A stretch of DNA of 64,000 bases from Clostridiales bacterium (GTDB lineage: Bacteria; Bacillota; Clostridia; Saccharofermentanales; Saccharofermentanaceae), in the NCBI GenBank assembly GCA_017964005.1, contig JAGCSR010000049.1:62001-126000 (forward strand). The letters run 5' to 3'. The position numbers and the translations under genes are program-made. The notes below the pieces were generated by a model. That model searched no databases. It worked only from the letters and a program-made list of their open reading frames with translations, and was not told where the DNA came from. Below, piece by piece: positions 33,969-42,829 of the stretch. Every line of letters begins with the position of its first letter. Position 1 is the first letter of the stretch.

Positions 33969-35075
33969 ATGGCACAGAAAAGAGTTTTGATGAAGGGCAA
34001 TGAAGTCATTGCCGAAGCGGCTATAAGAGCCGGATGCCGTAACTACTTCGGTTATCCTATCACGCCGCAGACAGAAGTTATGCACTACATGGCCAAGAAG
34101 ATGGTCCAGATCGGCGGTAACTTCGTTCAGGCCGAGAGCGAGCTCGCGGCTATCAATATGGTTTACGGATGCGCGGCAGCAGGTTTTCGCGTTATGACAT
34201 CTTCGTCATCCCCGGGAATCTCGCTCAAGCAGGAAGGCATCTCTTATATCGCAGGTGCAGAACTTCCCGCTGTCGTTGTTAATATCGTAAGAGGCGGCCC
34301 CGGCTTGGGCGGTATCCTTCCTGCACAGGGAGACTATTTCCAGGCTACTAAGGGCGGCGGACACGGTGACTACCGCAATATCGTTATCGCTCCCGCTTCC
34401 GTTCAGGAACTTTACGAACTTACGGTCGAGGCATTCAATCTTGCCGATAAGTACAGGAACCTCGTAATGATCATGGGCGACGGTACTCTCGGCCAGATGA
34501 TGGAGCCTGTAGCTTTCAGAGATGAAGAGCCTATCGCAGCAGTTGAGAAGCCTTGGGCTGCTTGCGGAAGATGCAAGACCGCAGACGGTTCCGTCCGTCC
34601 TCACAATACGGTTACTTCTATCTATATCGATCCCGATACTCTTGAGGCAAAGAACCGTGAGCTTCAGGAGAAGTATAAGATCATCGAAGAGAATGAGCCC
34701 AGATGGGATGAAGTCAATGTTGAGGATGCAGAGGTCATCATCACCGCATTCTCCACATGCTCCAGGATCTCGCGCAATGTCATCAGACAGGCGGCTGAGA
34801 TGGGCATCAAGGTTGGTATGGTAAGACCTATCACATTGTGGCCGTTCCCGTCCAAGGCTATCGCCAAGGTTGCGGAACAGAGCTCCGTCAAGGCATTCCT
34901 GGATGTTGAGCTCAACGCAGGTCAGATGATCGAAGACGTACGTCTTGCAGTTAACGGAACAAAGCCCGTTTACTTCCACGGAAGGATGGGCGGTAATCTG
35001 CCTACGCAGAAAGAGATCCTCGACAAGATCGTCAGGATCCATAACGGAGAAAAAGTGGAAGGAGGTATCGTCTGA
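33969..35075 (+). CDS. vorB: 2-oxoacid:ferredoxin oxidoreductase alpha subunit (VorB/KorA-like)
   Basis: A 368-residue alpha subunit. The N terminus KGNEVIAEAAIRAGCRNYFGYPITPQ holds the pyrimidine-binding part of TPP enzymes of this family. It decarboxylates a 2-oxoacid with CoA to acyl-CoA and reduced ferredoxin, or runs in reverse. The sequence looks closer to branched-chain VorB than to PorA, but the substrate is not certain. ATG 33969, behind ACGGAGGC, is preferred to 33954. The stop overlaps the next start (TGATG). Confidence 0.88.
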   Translation: MAQKRVLMKGNEVIAEAAIRAGCRNYFGYPITPQTEVMHYMAKKMVQIGGNFVQAESELAAINMVYGCAAAGFRVMTSSSSPGISLKQEGISYIAGAELPAVVVNIVRGGPGLGGILPAQGDYFQATKGGGHGDYRNIVIAPASVQELYELTVEAFNLADKYRNLVMIMGDGTLGQMMEPVAFRDEEPIAAVEKPWAACGRCKTADGSVRPHNTVTSIYIDPDTLEAKNRELQEKYKIIEENEPRWDEVNVEDAEVIITAFSTCSRISRNVIRQAAEMGIKVGMVRPITLWPFPSKAIAKVAEQSSVKAFLDVELNAGQMIEDVRLAVNGTKPVYFHGRMGGNLPTQKEILDKIVRIHNGEKVEGGIV

Positions 35076-35881
35076 TGGCTGTAGTATTCAAACCGACAGA
35101 AGGTCTGACAGATAAGCCTTTTCACTATTGTCCGGGTTGCTGTCACGGAATCATCCACAGGATCATCGCGGAGTCGATGGTCGAGATGGACATCCTGAAT
35201 TCCGCAGTAGAAGTTGCATCCGTAGGATGTACCTACAATTCATATGAGTATTTCAATTGTGATGCGGTTCAGGCCGCTCACGGAAGAGCTCCCGCTGTTG
35301 CAACGGGTATCAAGCGTAACCTTAAGGATCAGGTTGTATTCACCTATCAGGGCGACGGTGACCTCGCATCCATCGGTACCGCTGAGATCATCCATGCTGC
35401 TGCAAGAGGTGAGAAGATCACAGTCTTCTTCGTTAACAACGCAGTATACGGAATGACTTCCGGTCAGATGGCTCCTACAACATTGTTGGGCCAGGTTACG
35501 ACTACGTCACCTTTCGGCCGTGACGCTTCTTATCAGGGATATCCTATCAATGTATCCGAGTTGATCTCTAATCTTACCGGTGCTGTTTATGTTGAGCGTG
35601 TATGTCTTACCGACTACAAGAACATCATGAACGCTAAACGTGCGGTACAGAAGGCGTTCAACGTTCAGAAGAACAACCTGGGATTCTCCTTTGTTGAGTT
35701 CCTGTCAACATGTCCTACCAACTGGGGTAAGGAGCCTGTTGCGGCTCTTGACTGGCTCAAGGAGAAGATGATCCCTCAGTATCCTCTCGGATGCTTCAAG
35801 GGTGAAGACCTTAAGTTCGATGCAGAAGGCAACCTCATCGCAGGTGAAGTTCACGCAGGAGAGAAGGAGGTAAGGGCATGA
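35075..35881 (+). CDS. vorA: 2-oxoacid:ferredoxin oxidoreductase beta subunit, TPP-binding (VorA/KorB-like)
   Basis: A 268-residue subunit with the TPP diphosphate/Mg motif GDGDLASIG...NNAVYGMTSGQMAPTT, and CPGCCHG near the N terminus with conserved Cys. Together with the alpha subunit it forms the active site where the 2-oxoacid is decarboxylated. Start and stop overlap both neighbours, showing strong translational coupling. Confidence 0.93.
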   Translation: MAVVFKPTEGLTDKPFHYCPGCCHGIIHRIIAESMVEMDILNSAVEVASVGCTYNSYEYFNCDAVQAAHGRAPAVATGIKRNLKDQVVFTYQGDGDLASIGTAEIIHAAARGEKITVFFVNNAVYGMTSGQMAPTTLLGQVTTTSPFGRDASYQGYPINVSELISNLTGAVYVERVCLTDYKNIMNAKRAVQKAFNVQKNNLGFSFVEFLSTCPTNWGKEPVAALDWLKEKMIPQYPLGCFKGEDLKFDAEGNLIAGEVHAGEKEVRA

Positions 35882-36417
35882 TAGATTTTTCTGTAATCCT
35901 TGCCGGCTTCGGAGGACAGGGTATCCTGTCTGCAGGTAAGATGGCAGCTGAAGCTGCACTCTACGAAGGCAAAGAAGTATCCTGGTTCCCGTCATACGGT
36001 CCTGAGATGCGTGGCGGTACAGCTAACTGTTCCGTTGTTATCTCTGATGAGCCTATCGGTTCACCTGTTGTAAACGACGCTGATGTTGTTATCTGCCTCA
36101 ACCAGCCTTCAATGGAGAAGTTCGAGAAGCAGCTCAAACCCGGCGGACTTCTGATAATCGACTCTTCGCTTATCAAGATCCAGCCTACCCGTGACGACAT
36201 TAAGTTCGTTGCAATGAATGCTTCCGATATCGCATCCGAACTGGGCGCTATGACATATGCTCCGATCTCCATGATCGGCTGCATGGCTGAAGCAACCGGA
36301 TGCATCAAGCGTGAGTCCTTCGAGAAGTCCCTCTACGAGATCCTTCCCGAGAGACGTCACCACATGATCCCCAACAACCTGGCTGCCTGGGATAAAGGCG
36401 CAGAGTTTGCTGTCTGA
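35878..36417 (+). CDS. vorC: 2-oxoacid:ferredoxin oxidoreductase gamma subunit (VorC/KorC-like)
   Basis: A 179-residue gamma subunit with the typical start VILAGFGGQGILSAGKMAAEAA and the SYGPEMRGGTANCSVVIS stretch that binds CoA in this family. Overlaps the beta subunit by ATGA. A strong terminator follows, closing the operon. Confidence 0.93.
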   Translation: MIDFSVILAGFGGQGILSAGKMAAEAALYEGKEVSWFPSYGPEMRGGTANCSVVISDEPIGSPVVNDADVVICLNQPSMEKFEKQLKPGGLLIIDSSLIKIQPTRDDIKFVAMNASDIASELGAMTYAPISMIGCMAEATGCIKRESFEKSLYEILPERRHHMIPNNLAAWDKGAEFAV

Positions 36418-36440
36418 TCGATAATCTATCTGAATTGCTT

Positions 36441-36476
36441 AAGGGCTGTCTCAAATGTTTGAGGCAGCCCTTATTT
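36441..36476 (+). terminator. Terminator of the 2-oxoacid oxidoreductase operon
   Basis: AAGGGCTG (36441-36448) pairs with CAGCCCTT (36465-36472), with inner TCTCAAA/TTTGAGG pairs, followed by a T run. Confidence 0.88.
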
Positions 36477-36525
36477 TGGCTGATCACAGAACCCGGAAAG
36501 GATCACATTGTTTTTTCTGTTAAAT

Positions 36526-36607
36526 GTGAAATTTGCACAAAAACTTTTAGTGAAACTTGCGGGTTTTTGTATTTTTGGATGGTAAATCCTCTAAAATAAT
36601 ATATAAT
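36526..36607 (+). promoter_or_regulatory. Promoter region of the glycogen operon with direct and inverted repeats
   Basis: GTGAAAyTTGC occurs at 36526-36536 and 36550-36560 (24 bp apart), interleaved with ACAAAAAC (36537-36544) and its inverse GTTTTTGT (36563-36570). A promoter TTGGAT (36575-36580)-16 bp-TAATAT (36597-36602), or the overlapping TATAAT at 36602-36607, follows. The repeats sit where an activator or repressor would bind. Confidence 0.4.
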
Positions 36608-36679
36608 ATGCGTGTGGGGAGATATCCTCATGACTTTTGCGTTTAAGACGCAGCAGATCAATAACAAAGGAGCTTCCTG

Positions 36680-38734
36680 ATGGATCAAGCTTATCTATTT
36701 AATAAGGGCGAGAATTATATGGCCTATAATTTCCTCGGAGCCCATCCGTTCCAGAACGAAGATGGCAGGAAAGGCTATATGTTTCGTGTTTGGGCCCCGA
36801 AGGCTAAGGCCGTGAGCGTAATGGGCGACTTCAATGAATGGGACGCCAGCTCGGATCCTATGTTCATGCTCGGCAATACCGGCATATGGGAGAAGATAGT
36901 TTACGGTGCCGAACAATGGGACCGTTATAAGTACAGAGTTATAGGCGCGGATAACAGGATATATGAGAAGGGTGATCCTTTAGCAAGGCATTTCGAGACG
37001 AGACCGAATAATGCCAGCATCCTGTACGATCCCGAAGATTATATCTGGGGAGACGACGCATATATCGATAATGCGGCTGATGCTCTTGAACCCAAGCCTA
37101 TCAATATCTACGAACTTCACTTGGGCAGCTGGAGAAAGCATCCGGACGGCAACTTTATGTCTTACCGTGAGCTTGCTCTGGATCTTGCGGATTACTGCAA
37201 TAAGATGAACTATACGCACGTCGAACTGATGCCTGTCTTGGAGCACCCGCTGGATGCTTCCTGGGGTTATCAGGTAACAGGTTATTATGCTGTTACTTCA
37301 AGGTTCGGAACACCTGCGGACTTTAAGTTCATGGTGGATGTACTGCATCAGAACGGTATAGGGGTACTGCTCGACTGGGTTCCCGCCCATTTTCCGAAGA
37401 ACCTGGAAGGACTTGTAAGATTTGACGGCACGCCATGCTACGAATACTCTGATCCGAGGATCGGTGAGCACAGGGAGTGGGGGACATATGTTTTCGATTA
37501 TTCGAAGAACGAAGTAATATCGTTCCTTATATCTAATGCCATATTCTGGCTGGAGGAGTTCCATATTGATGGACTCCGTGTTGACGCAGTGTCGAGCATG
37601 CTCTACCGTGATTACGGACGCACCCAGTATCTTCCCAACAAATACGGCGGCAATGAGAACCTTGAAGCCATCGAATTCTTTAAGAGACTTAATTCCATAG
37701 TAAGAAGAGAGTATCCGAGGGTCATGATGATCGCTGAAGAATCCACGGCATGGCCGAAAGTATCACATTCGGTAGAGGACGGCGGACTCGGATTCACACA
37801 TAAGTGGAACATGGGATGGATGCATGATACTTTGGATTATTTCTCCACGGACTCTTACGCAAGGGGATGGCATCATGATCAGTTCTGTTTCTCCATGATG
37901 TATGCGGAGTATGAGCATTATATCCTGAGCCTGTCTCACGATGAGGTAGTCCACGGCAAGTATTCCATGATCGACAAGATGCCGGGTGACGTGTGGCGTA
38001 AGTTCGCGTCTCTTAGGACTTTGTATCTGTATCAGATGAGCCATCCCGGTGCAAAACTCAACTTCATGGGTTCTGAGTTCGGTCAGTTTATCGAATGGCG
38101 TTACTACGAGCAGCTCGAGTGGTTCCTCTTGGATTATGAGTCGCACAGATTGCTTCAGAATTTCTGTTCGGAACTCAATAAGTTCTACAAGGAACACCCG
38201 CAACTTTGGATCAACGATTACAAGATCTGGGAAGGGTTTGAGTGGATCGACGCGACGGATACGAAGAACAATGTGTTCATCTATGCCCGCAAATCCCCAA
38301 GGCCTGAAGAGAACGACATCTACGTTGCTCTCAATATGGTTCCCCAGCCTCTTGAAGAATACAAGATCCCGGTATATGAACTCGGAACTTACAGGATCGT
38401 AATGAACACGGACGACATGGTCCATGGAGGATCCGGATATCCTACTGGAACGGATGTCAAAGGTTGTGTCGAGGCAGTCGATGAACCGTATAACGGCAAG
38501 CCTTATCACATTGTGGTAAATCTCCCGCCGCTGGCAGGAATCTACTTTATGAAGGTGGATACTCCCAAGCCGGCAAAGGAGAAGAAGACTGCGGTAAAGA
38601 AGGCTCCTGTAAAGAAAGCCGCACCCAAGAGTCCTGCCGCAAAGAAAGCGGAGCCGAAGAAACCCGCGGCTAAGAAGGCAGCGCCAAATAAGGCGACCGT
38701 TAAGACGGCAGCAAAAGACAAGAAAAACAAATAA
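36680..38734 (+). CDS. glgB: 1,4-alpha-glucan branching enzyme with Lys-rich tail
   Basis: A 684-residue GH13 branching enzyme. An N-terminal CBM48-type domain (FRVWAPKAKAVSVMGDFNEWD) precedes the catalytic barrel; the nucleophile Asp is in GLRVDAVSSMLYRDYG, the acid Glu in MIAEESTAWP and the transition-state Asp in LSHDEVVHGK. It makes alpha-1,6 branches in glycogen. Unusually, the last ~50 residues are a Lys/Ala/Pro low-complexity tail (repeats like KKAAPK, AAKKAEPKK) as in histone H1. ATG 36680 follows AAAGGAG. First gene of the glycogen operon. Confidence 0.95.
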   Translation: MDQAYLFNKGENYMAYNFLGAHPFQNEDGRKGYMFRVWAPKAKAVSVMGDFNEWDASSDPMFMLGNTGIWEKIVYGAEQWDRYKYRVIGADNRIYEKGDPLARHFETRPNNASILYDPEDYIWGDDAYIDNAADALEPKPINIYELHLGSWRKHPDGNFMSYRELALDLADYCNKMNYTHVELMPVLEHPLDASWGYQVTGYYAVTSRFGTPADFKFMVDVLHQNGIGVLLDWVPAHFPKNLEGLVRFDGTPCYEYSDPRIGEHREWGTYVFDYSKNEVISFLISNAIFWLEEFHIDGLRVDAVSSMLYRDYGRTQYLPNKYGGNENLEAIEFFKRLNSIVRREYPRVMMIAEESTAWPKVSHSVEDGGLGFTHKWNMGWMHDTLDYFSTDSYARGWHHDQFCFSMMYAEYEHYILSLSHDEVVHGKYSMIDKMPGDVWRKFASLRTLYLYQMSHPGAKLNFMGSEFGQFIEWRYYEQLEWFLLDYESHRLLQNFCSELNKFYKEHPQLWINDYKIWEGFEWIDATDTKNNVFIYARKSPRPEENDIYVALNMVPQPLEEYKIPVYELGTYRIVMNTDDMVHGGSGYPTGTDVKGCVEAVDEPYNGKPYHIVVNLPPLAGIYFMKVDTPKPAKEKKTAVKKAPVKKAAPKSPAAKKAEPKKPAAKKAAPNKATVKTAAKDKKNK

Positions 38735-38765
38735 GATTATAGTATAGACATCGGAGGTATTTAGT

Positions 38766-40025
38766 ATGGCAAAAGCTGATGTAGTTGCGATGATACTTGC
38801 CGGAGGCCAAGGGTCCAGGTTAGGTGTTCTCACAAAGAAGATCGCAAAACCCGCGGTTCCGTTCGGAAGCCGTTACAGGATCATCGATTTCCCTTTGAGC
38901 AACTGTGTTAACTCGGGGATAGAAATCGTGGGAGTCCTTTCCCAGTATCAGCCGTTGGCTCTCAATACATATGTCGGCAACGGACACCCGTGGGACCTTG
39001 ACCGTAACAATGCGGGCGCATATATCCTTCCTCCGTTCCAGAGGAACGGCAGTTCTGACTGGTATAAGGGTACAGCGAATGCGATCTATCAGAACAGGGA
39101 TTTCCTCGATGATTATAATCCCAAGTATGTAGTCATCCTCTCCGGTGACCACATCTACAAGATGGATTATTCGGCAATGCTCAAGGCTCACATCGAGAAG
39201 GAAGCAGATGCTACCATCGCAGTATATGAAGTACCGTGGGAAGAAGCTCCCAGATTCGGTATCCTCAATACCAAGGAAGACGATACCATAGAAGAATTCG
39301 TCGAAAAGCCTGCTGAACCCAAGAGCAACCTTGCATCGATGGGTGTCTATATATTTACCTGGGATGTTCTCAGAGAAGCGCTTATCGCTGACGAAGCAGA
39401 CCCGAATTCCAATAATGACTTCGGAAAGAACATCGTTCCGATGCTCCTGGCCGGCGGTAAGAAGCTCTGTGCCTATAGATTCTCCGGATATTGGAAAGAT
39501 GTCGGAACTATCTCTTCTTTGTGGGAGACCAATATGGATATCCTGGATAAGCCTGAAGAGATCAATCTCGTTGACAGGTCCTGGAAGATCTTCTCAAGGA
39601 ACCCTGTTAAGCCTTCACACTTCATTGGGCAGGGAGCAAGGGTCAAGGATTCCGCTCTGACCGACGGCTGCAGGATCTACGGTGATGTTGAACACTCGGT
39701 TCTGTCCAATTCCGTAATCGTGGAGAGAGGCGCTGTCGTTAAGGACTGTGTTCTCCTTCCGGGCGTTGTGGTCAAGGAAGGTGCGCATATCGAACGCTGC
39801 ATCGTTGACTTCGGAACGATCATCGGAAAGGATTGCAAAGCCGGATCGTTTGTTGAAGGTGAGGGACCCTACACGAATAAGAAACTCTGCTCCGAAGGAA
39901 TATGTGTTTTCGAGAGAGGTCTCAAGATAAAAGACGGCGCGGTCATACCGGCAAACAGCATGGTCGATGTTGACGTTGAAGTCCCTGAGGATCAGGCGAT
40001 CATCGAGTCAACATTCAGAGTATAA
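38766..40025 (+). CDS. glgC: Glucose-1-phosphate adenylyltransferase, catalytic subunit
   Basis: A 419-residue ADP-glucose pyrophosphorylase: ATP plus glucose 1-phosphate gives ADP-glucose and PPi. The nucleotide-binding motif [21 protein letters not shown] is at the N terminus (written with its conserved Arg and Lys), the catalytic Asp in [11 protein letters not shown] and the sugar-phosphate Lys in [11 protein letters not shown]. The C-terminal part is a left-handed beta helix with hexapeptide repeats. In Firmicutes it works with GlgD (next gene, 12 bases away). Confidence 0.96.
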   Translation: MAKADVVAMILAGGQGSRLGVLTKKIAKPAVPFGSRYRIIDFPLSNCVNSGIEIVGVLSQYQPLALNTYVGNGHPWDLDRNNAGAYILPPFQRNGSSDWYKGTANAIYQNRDFLDDYNPKYVVILSGDHIYKMDYSAMLKAHIEKEADATIAVYEVPWEEAPRFGILNTKEDDTIEEFVEKPAEPKSNLASMGVYIFTWDVLREALIADEADPNSNNDFGKNIVPMLLAGGKKLCAYRFSGYWKDVGTISSLWETNMDILDKPEEINLVDRSWKIFSRNPVKPSHFIGQGARVKDSALTDGCRIYGDVEHSVLSNSVIVERGAVVKDCVLLPGVVVKEGAHIERCIVDFGTIIGKDCKAGSFVEGEGPYTNKKLCSEGICVFERGLKIKDGAVIPANSMVDVDVEVPEDQAIIESTFRV

Positions 40026-40037
40026 GGAGGACAAGAA

Positions 40038-41147
40038 ATGTTTAATAATGCAATGGGTCTTATCCTGGCGGATAACAAGAAGATATCATTAGGTGAACTT
40101 TCCACTCCGAGAGCTTTGTCTGCTATGCCTTTCGCGGGAAGATACAGGATCATCGATTTTATGCTCTCGGACATGGTCAATTCCGGAATAAAGAATATCG
40201 GTGTTCTTACATACAACAAGTATAAGTCCCTCATGGACCACCTGGGAACGGGCGCAGCCTGGTCACTCGACAGGAAGAACGACGGACTCCATATCCTGCC
40301 TCCGTATGTTAACTCCGAGGCGACGGCTATCGCATCCGACGAGGAACTTACCGGTGTTATCGATTTCTTACGGCAGTCGAGAACAAAGTACGTTATCGTA
40401 TCGGCATGCAATGTCGTGCTTAATACCACTTTTGAGGAGTTCATCAAGTCTCACGAGGAAGTAGGTGCTGATATCTCCGTTATGTATAACCGTGACGGTA
40501 CAAAGTACGGCAGTCCTTCTTATATCCTCGAGACAGACAACGACGGGTTCGTTAAGGATATGCTCTATAATCCCCCGAAGCCCGCATCGTCCAAGAGCTC
40601 GTTGGGAATCCTTTGCTTAAGACGTGATCTTCTCATCGATATCCTTGCAAAGCAGATGGCACACGGTGTTACTCACTTCGGTATCCACTCCATCGTCAAG
40701 ATGTTCGATGAACTTAAGGTCCACGCTTTCGAGTATTCGGGAGTAGCTTTGAGGATCAACAGTGTACAGGCTTACTTCAATGCATCCATGACACTTCTTG
40801 ACGATTCTATAAGAGCTGACCTCTTCTCCGAGGGTGAGCCGATCTACACTAAGGTCAAGGACGAAGCTCCTACACTGTATTTCGACAATGCAGACATCGC
40901 ATCCAGTATCGTATCCGACGGCTGCAGGATCTACGGCAAGGTTGAGGATTCGGTTATCTTCAGGAGCGTTACCGTAGCCAAGAACACAACACTTAAGAAT
41001 TGTATCGTAATGCAGGATGCTCATATCTCCGAAAACTGTCATCTGGAGAATGTCATCCTGGATAAGAATGCTTTTGTCAGGCCGGGCGTTCGTCTCGTAG
41101 GACATCCGGAATATCCCATCGTTATCGGGAAAGGAGCAGGTATCTGA
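40038..41147 (+). CDS. glgD: GlgD, regulatory/partner subunit of ADP-glucose pyrophosphorylase
   Basis: A 369-residue GlgC paralogue. The N terminus LILADNKKISLGELSTPRAL has lost the Gly/Arg-rich nucleotide loop of GlgC, as GlgD does; FAGRYRIIDFMLSDMVNSG and the C-terminal beta-helix remain. Known GlgD proteins are catalytically poor and raise the activity of GlgC in a heteromer. The ATG follows AAGGAGG, 12 bases after glgC. Confidence 0.95.
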   Translation: MFNNAMGLILADNKKISLGELSTPRALSAMPFAGRYRIIDFMLSDMVNSGIKNIGVLTYNKYKSLMDHLGTGAAWSLDRKNDGLHILPPYVNSEATAIASDEELTGVIDFLRQSRTKYVIVSACNVVLNTTFEEFIKSHEEVGADISVMYNRDGTKYGSPSYILETDNDGFVKDMLYNPPKPASSKSSLGILCLRRDLLIDILAKQMAHGVTHFGIHSIVKMFDELKVHAFEYSGVALRINSVQAYFNASMTLLDDSIRADLFSEGEPIYTKVKDEAPTLYFDNADIASSIVSDGCRIYGKVEDSVIFRSVTVAKNTTLKNCIVMQDAHISENCHLENVILDKNAFVRPGVRLVGHPEYPIVIGKGAGI

Positions 41148-41149
41148 TC

Positions 41150-42823
41150 ATGAACAAGAAGATTAAAGTTTTGATGGCAACATCCGAGTGCGCCCCCTTC
41201 GTAAAGGTCGGCGGACTCGCGGATGTTGTAGGGTCTCTTCCGATAGAGCTCAACAAGCAGGGAGTGGATGCCAGGGTCATACTTCCTTTGTACCGCAAGA
41301 TCAAGATCAAGTATGCAGAGCAGCTTAACTTCATGGGATGGAAAATGGTTCATATGGGATGGAGATCTCTTTATGCCGGACTCTTCTCTATGGAGATGAA
41401 CGGAACCATATTCTACTTTGTCGATAACGAGTATTACTTCAACTTCGATCAGATCTATGTCGAGTATGTTTTCGATATCGAGCGTTATTGTTTCTTCCAG
41501 CGCGCAGTCCTCGACTTCCTCGGGGATTTCATGGACTTTGAGCCTAACGTTCTGCATTGCCACGATTGGCAGACAGGCATGATGCCGATGCTCCTCGATG
41601 CGCACTTTAAGAAGAACGGATACCACACGGACGTCCAGACCGTCTACACGATCCATAACCTCAAGTATCAGGGCGTTCACAGCATCGATGTCGTTAAGGA
41701 GATGCTGGATCTTCCGGGAGAGTACTTAAGAGATGATTTCTGTATCCAGGATCAGGCGATCAACATGCTCAAGGCAGGTATCGTCTTCTCGAATTCCGTA
41801 ACGACCGTATCTCCGACTTACGCATATGAGATCATGACCGATTACTACGGTGAAGGTCTTAACTACACATTGCAGAAGTATGCTTATAAGGTTTCCGGTA
41901 TCTTGAACGGAATGAACGATCTTGAGTTCAATCCCAAGACAGATGACAAGATCCCGATGAAGTACACCGTAAGATCCTATGAGAAGGGGAAGGCTGCCTG
42001 CAAGAAATCGCTGCAGGAACAGCTCGGACTGGATGTTAATCCCGGTGCTCCTCTCTGTGCCATGATCTCGCGTCTCGTGGATCAGAAGGGATTGGATCTT
42101 CTCCTTTATGTTATCGAAGAGATGCTCTTCGACGGAATGCAGATCGTAATCTTAGGTACCGGTGATCCGTACTACGAGAGAGCTCTTGCGGATATCGCAT
42201 CCCGCCATCAGGGCGCGATGTGTGCCTGCATCGATTTCGATTCCGGTCTTGCGCATACGATCTATGCCGCTTCCGATATCTTCCTTATGCCTTCCATCTT
42301 CGAACCCTGCGGTCTGTCGCAGCTCGTTGCTATGGCATACGGTTCCGTTCCTGTCGTAAGAGAGACGGGAGGACTTAAGGATACGGTTACTCCTTATAAC
42401 GAGTACACAGGTGAAGGTAACGGCTTCTCGTTCGCCAACATCAATGCTCACGAGTTCCTCTTCGTTACCAAGTACGCAGCTGATCTCTACCGCAACCATA
42501 AGGATGTTTGGAAGAAGCTTATCGAGACCGGCATGAAGGGCGATTATTCCTGGAAGAAGAGCGCCGGCGAGTACGCAGGCCTGTTTTCTCTCATTACCGG
42601 TATCCCGCTGGCAGGAGACGATAAGGAAGAAGCTCCTGCAGAAGAAGCAGCACAGGTTCCTGAACCCGCGGCTGAACCGGAAGCCAAGGCAGAGCCTGAG
42701 GTTCCCGTTGATGATAAGCCCGTAAAGAAGGCTCCCGCGAAGAAAGCACCGGCAAAGAAGACATCTGCAAAGAAGTCCTCCAAGAAGGCTGCGCCTAAGT
42801 CAGACAAGAAGGGTGAGGACTGA
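41150..42823 (+). CDS. glgA: Glycogen synthase with Lys-rich tail
   Basis: A 557-residue GT5 glycogen synthase that extends alpha-1,4 chains from ADP-glucose. The ADP-glucose motif KVGGLADVVGSLP is near the N terminus and the Glu-x7-Glu type motif lies in FEPCGLSQLVAMAYGSVPVV. The enzyme proper ends near residue 485; it is followed by a Glu/Ala/Pro stretch (~490-525) and a Lys/Ala tail with KKAPAKK-type repeats (~525-557), much like the tail of GlgB in the same operon. Family members normally end near 480 residues. Confidence 0.95.
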   Translation: MNKKIKVLMATSECAPFVKVGGLADVVGSLPIELNKQGVDARVILPLYRKIKIKYAEQLNFMGWKMVHMGWRSLYAGLFSMEMNGTIFYFVDNEYYFNFDQIYVEYVFDIERYCFFQRAVLDFLGDFMDFEPNVLHCHDWQTGMMPMLLDAHFKKNGYHTDVQTVYTIHNLKYQGVHSIDVVKEMLDLPGEYLRDDFCIQDQAINMLKAGIVFSNSVTTVSPTYAYEIMTDYYGEGLNYTLQKYAYKVSGILNGMNDLEFNPKTDDKIPMKYTVRSYEKGKAACKKSLQEQLGLDVNPGAPLCAMISRLVDQKGLDLLLYVIEEMLFDGMQIVILGTGDPYYERALADIASRHQGAMCACIDFDSGLAHTIYAASDIFLMPSIFEPCGLSQLVAMAYGSVPVVRETGGLKDTVTPYNEYTGEGNGFSFANINAHEFLFVTKYAADLYRNHKDVWKKLIETGMKGDYSWKKSAGEYAGLFSLITGIPLAGDDKEEAPAEEAAQVPEPAAEPEAKAEPEVPVDDKPVKKAPAKKAPAKKTSAKKSSKKAAPKSDKKGED

Positions 42824-42829
42824 TAGGAC

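Noticed and set aside
37763..38833. A 356-codon minus-strand frame across glgB and glgC
   Set aside because: Antisense to two well-supported glycogen genes and spanning their junction; no ribosome site or recognisable domain.
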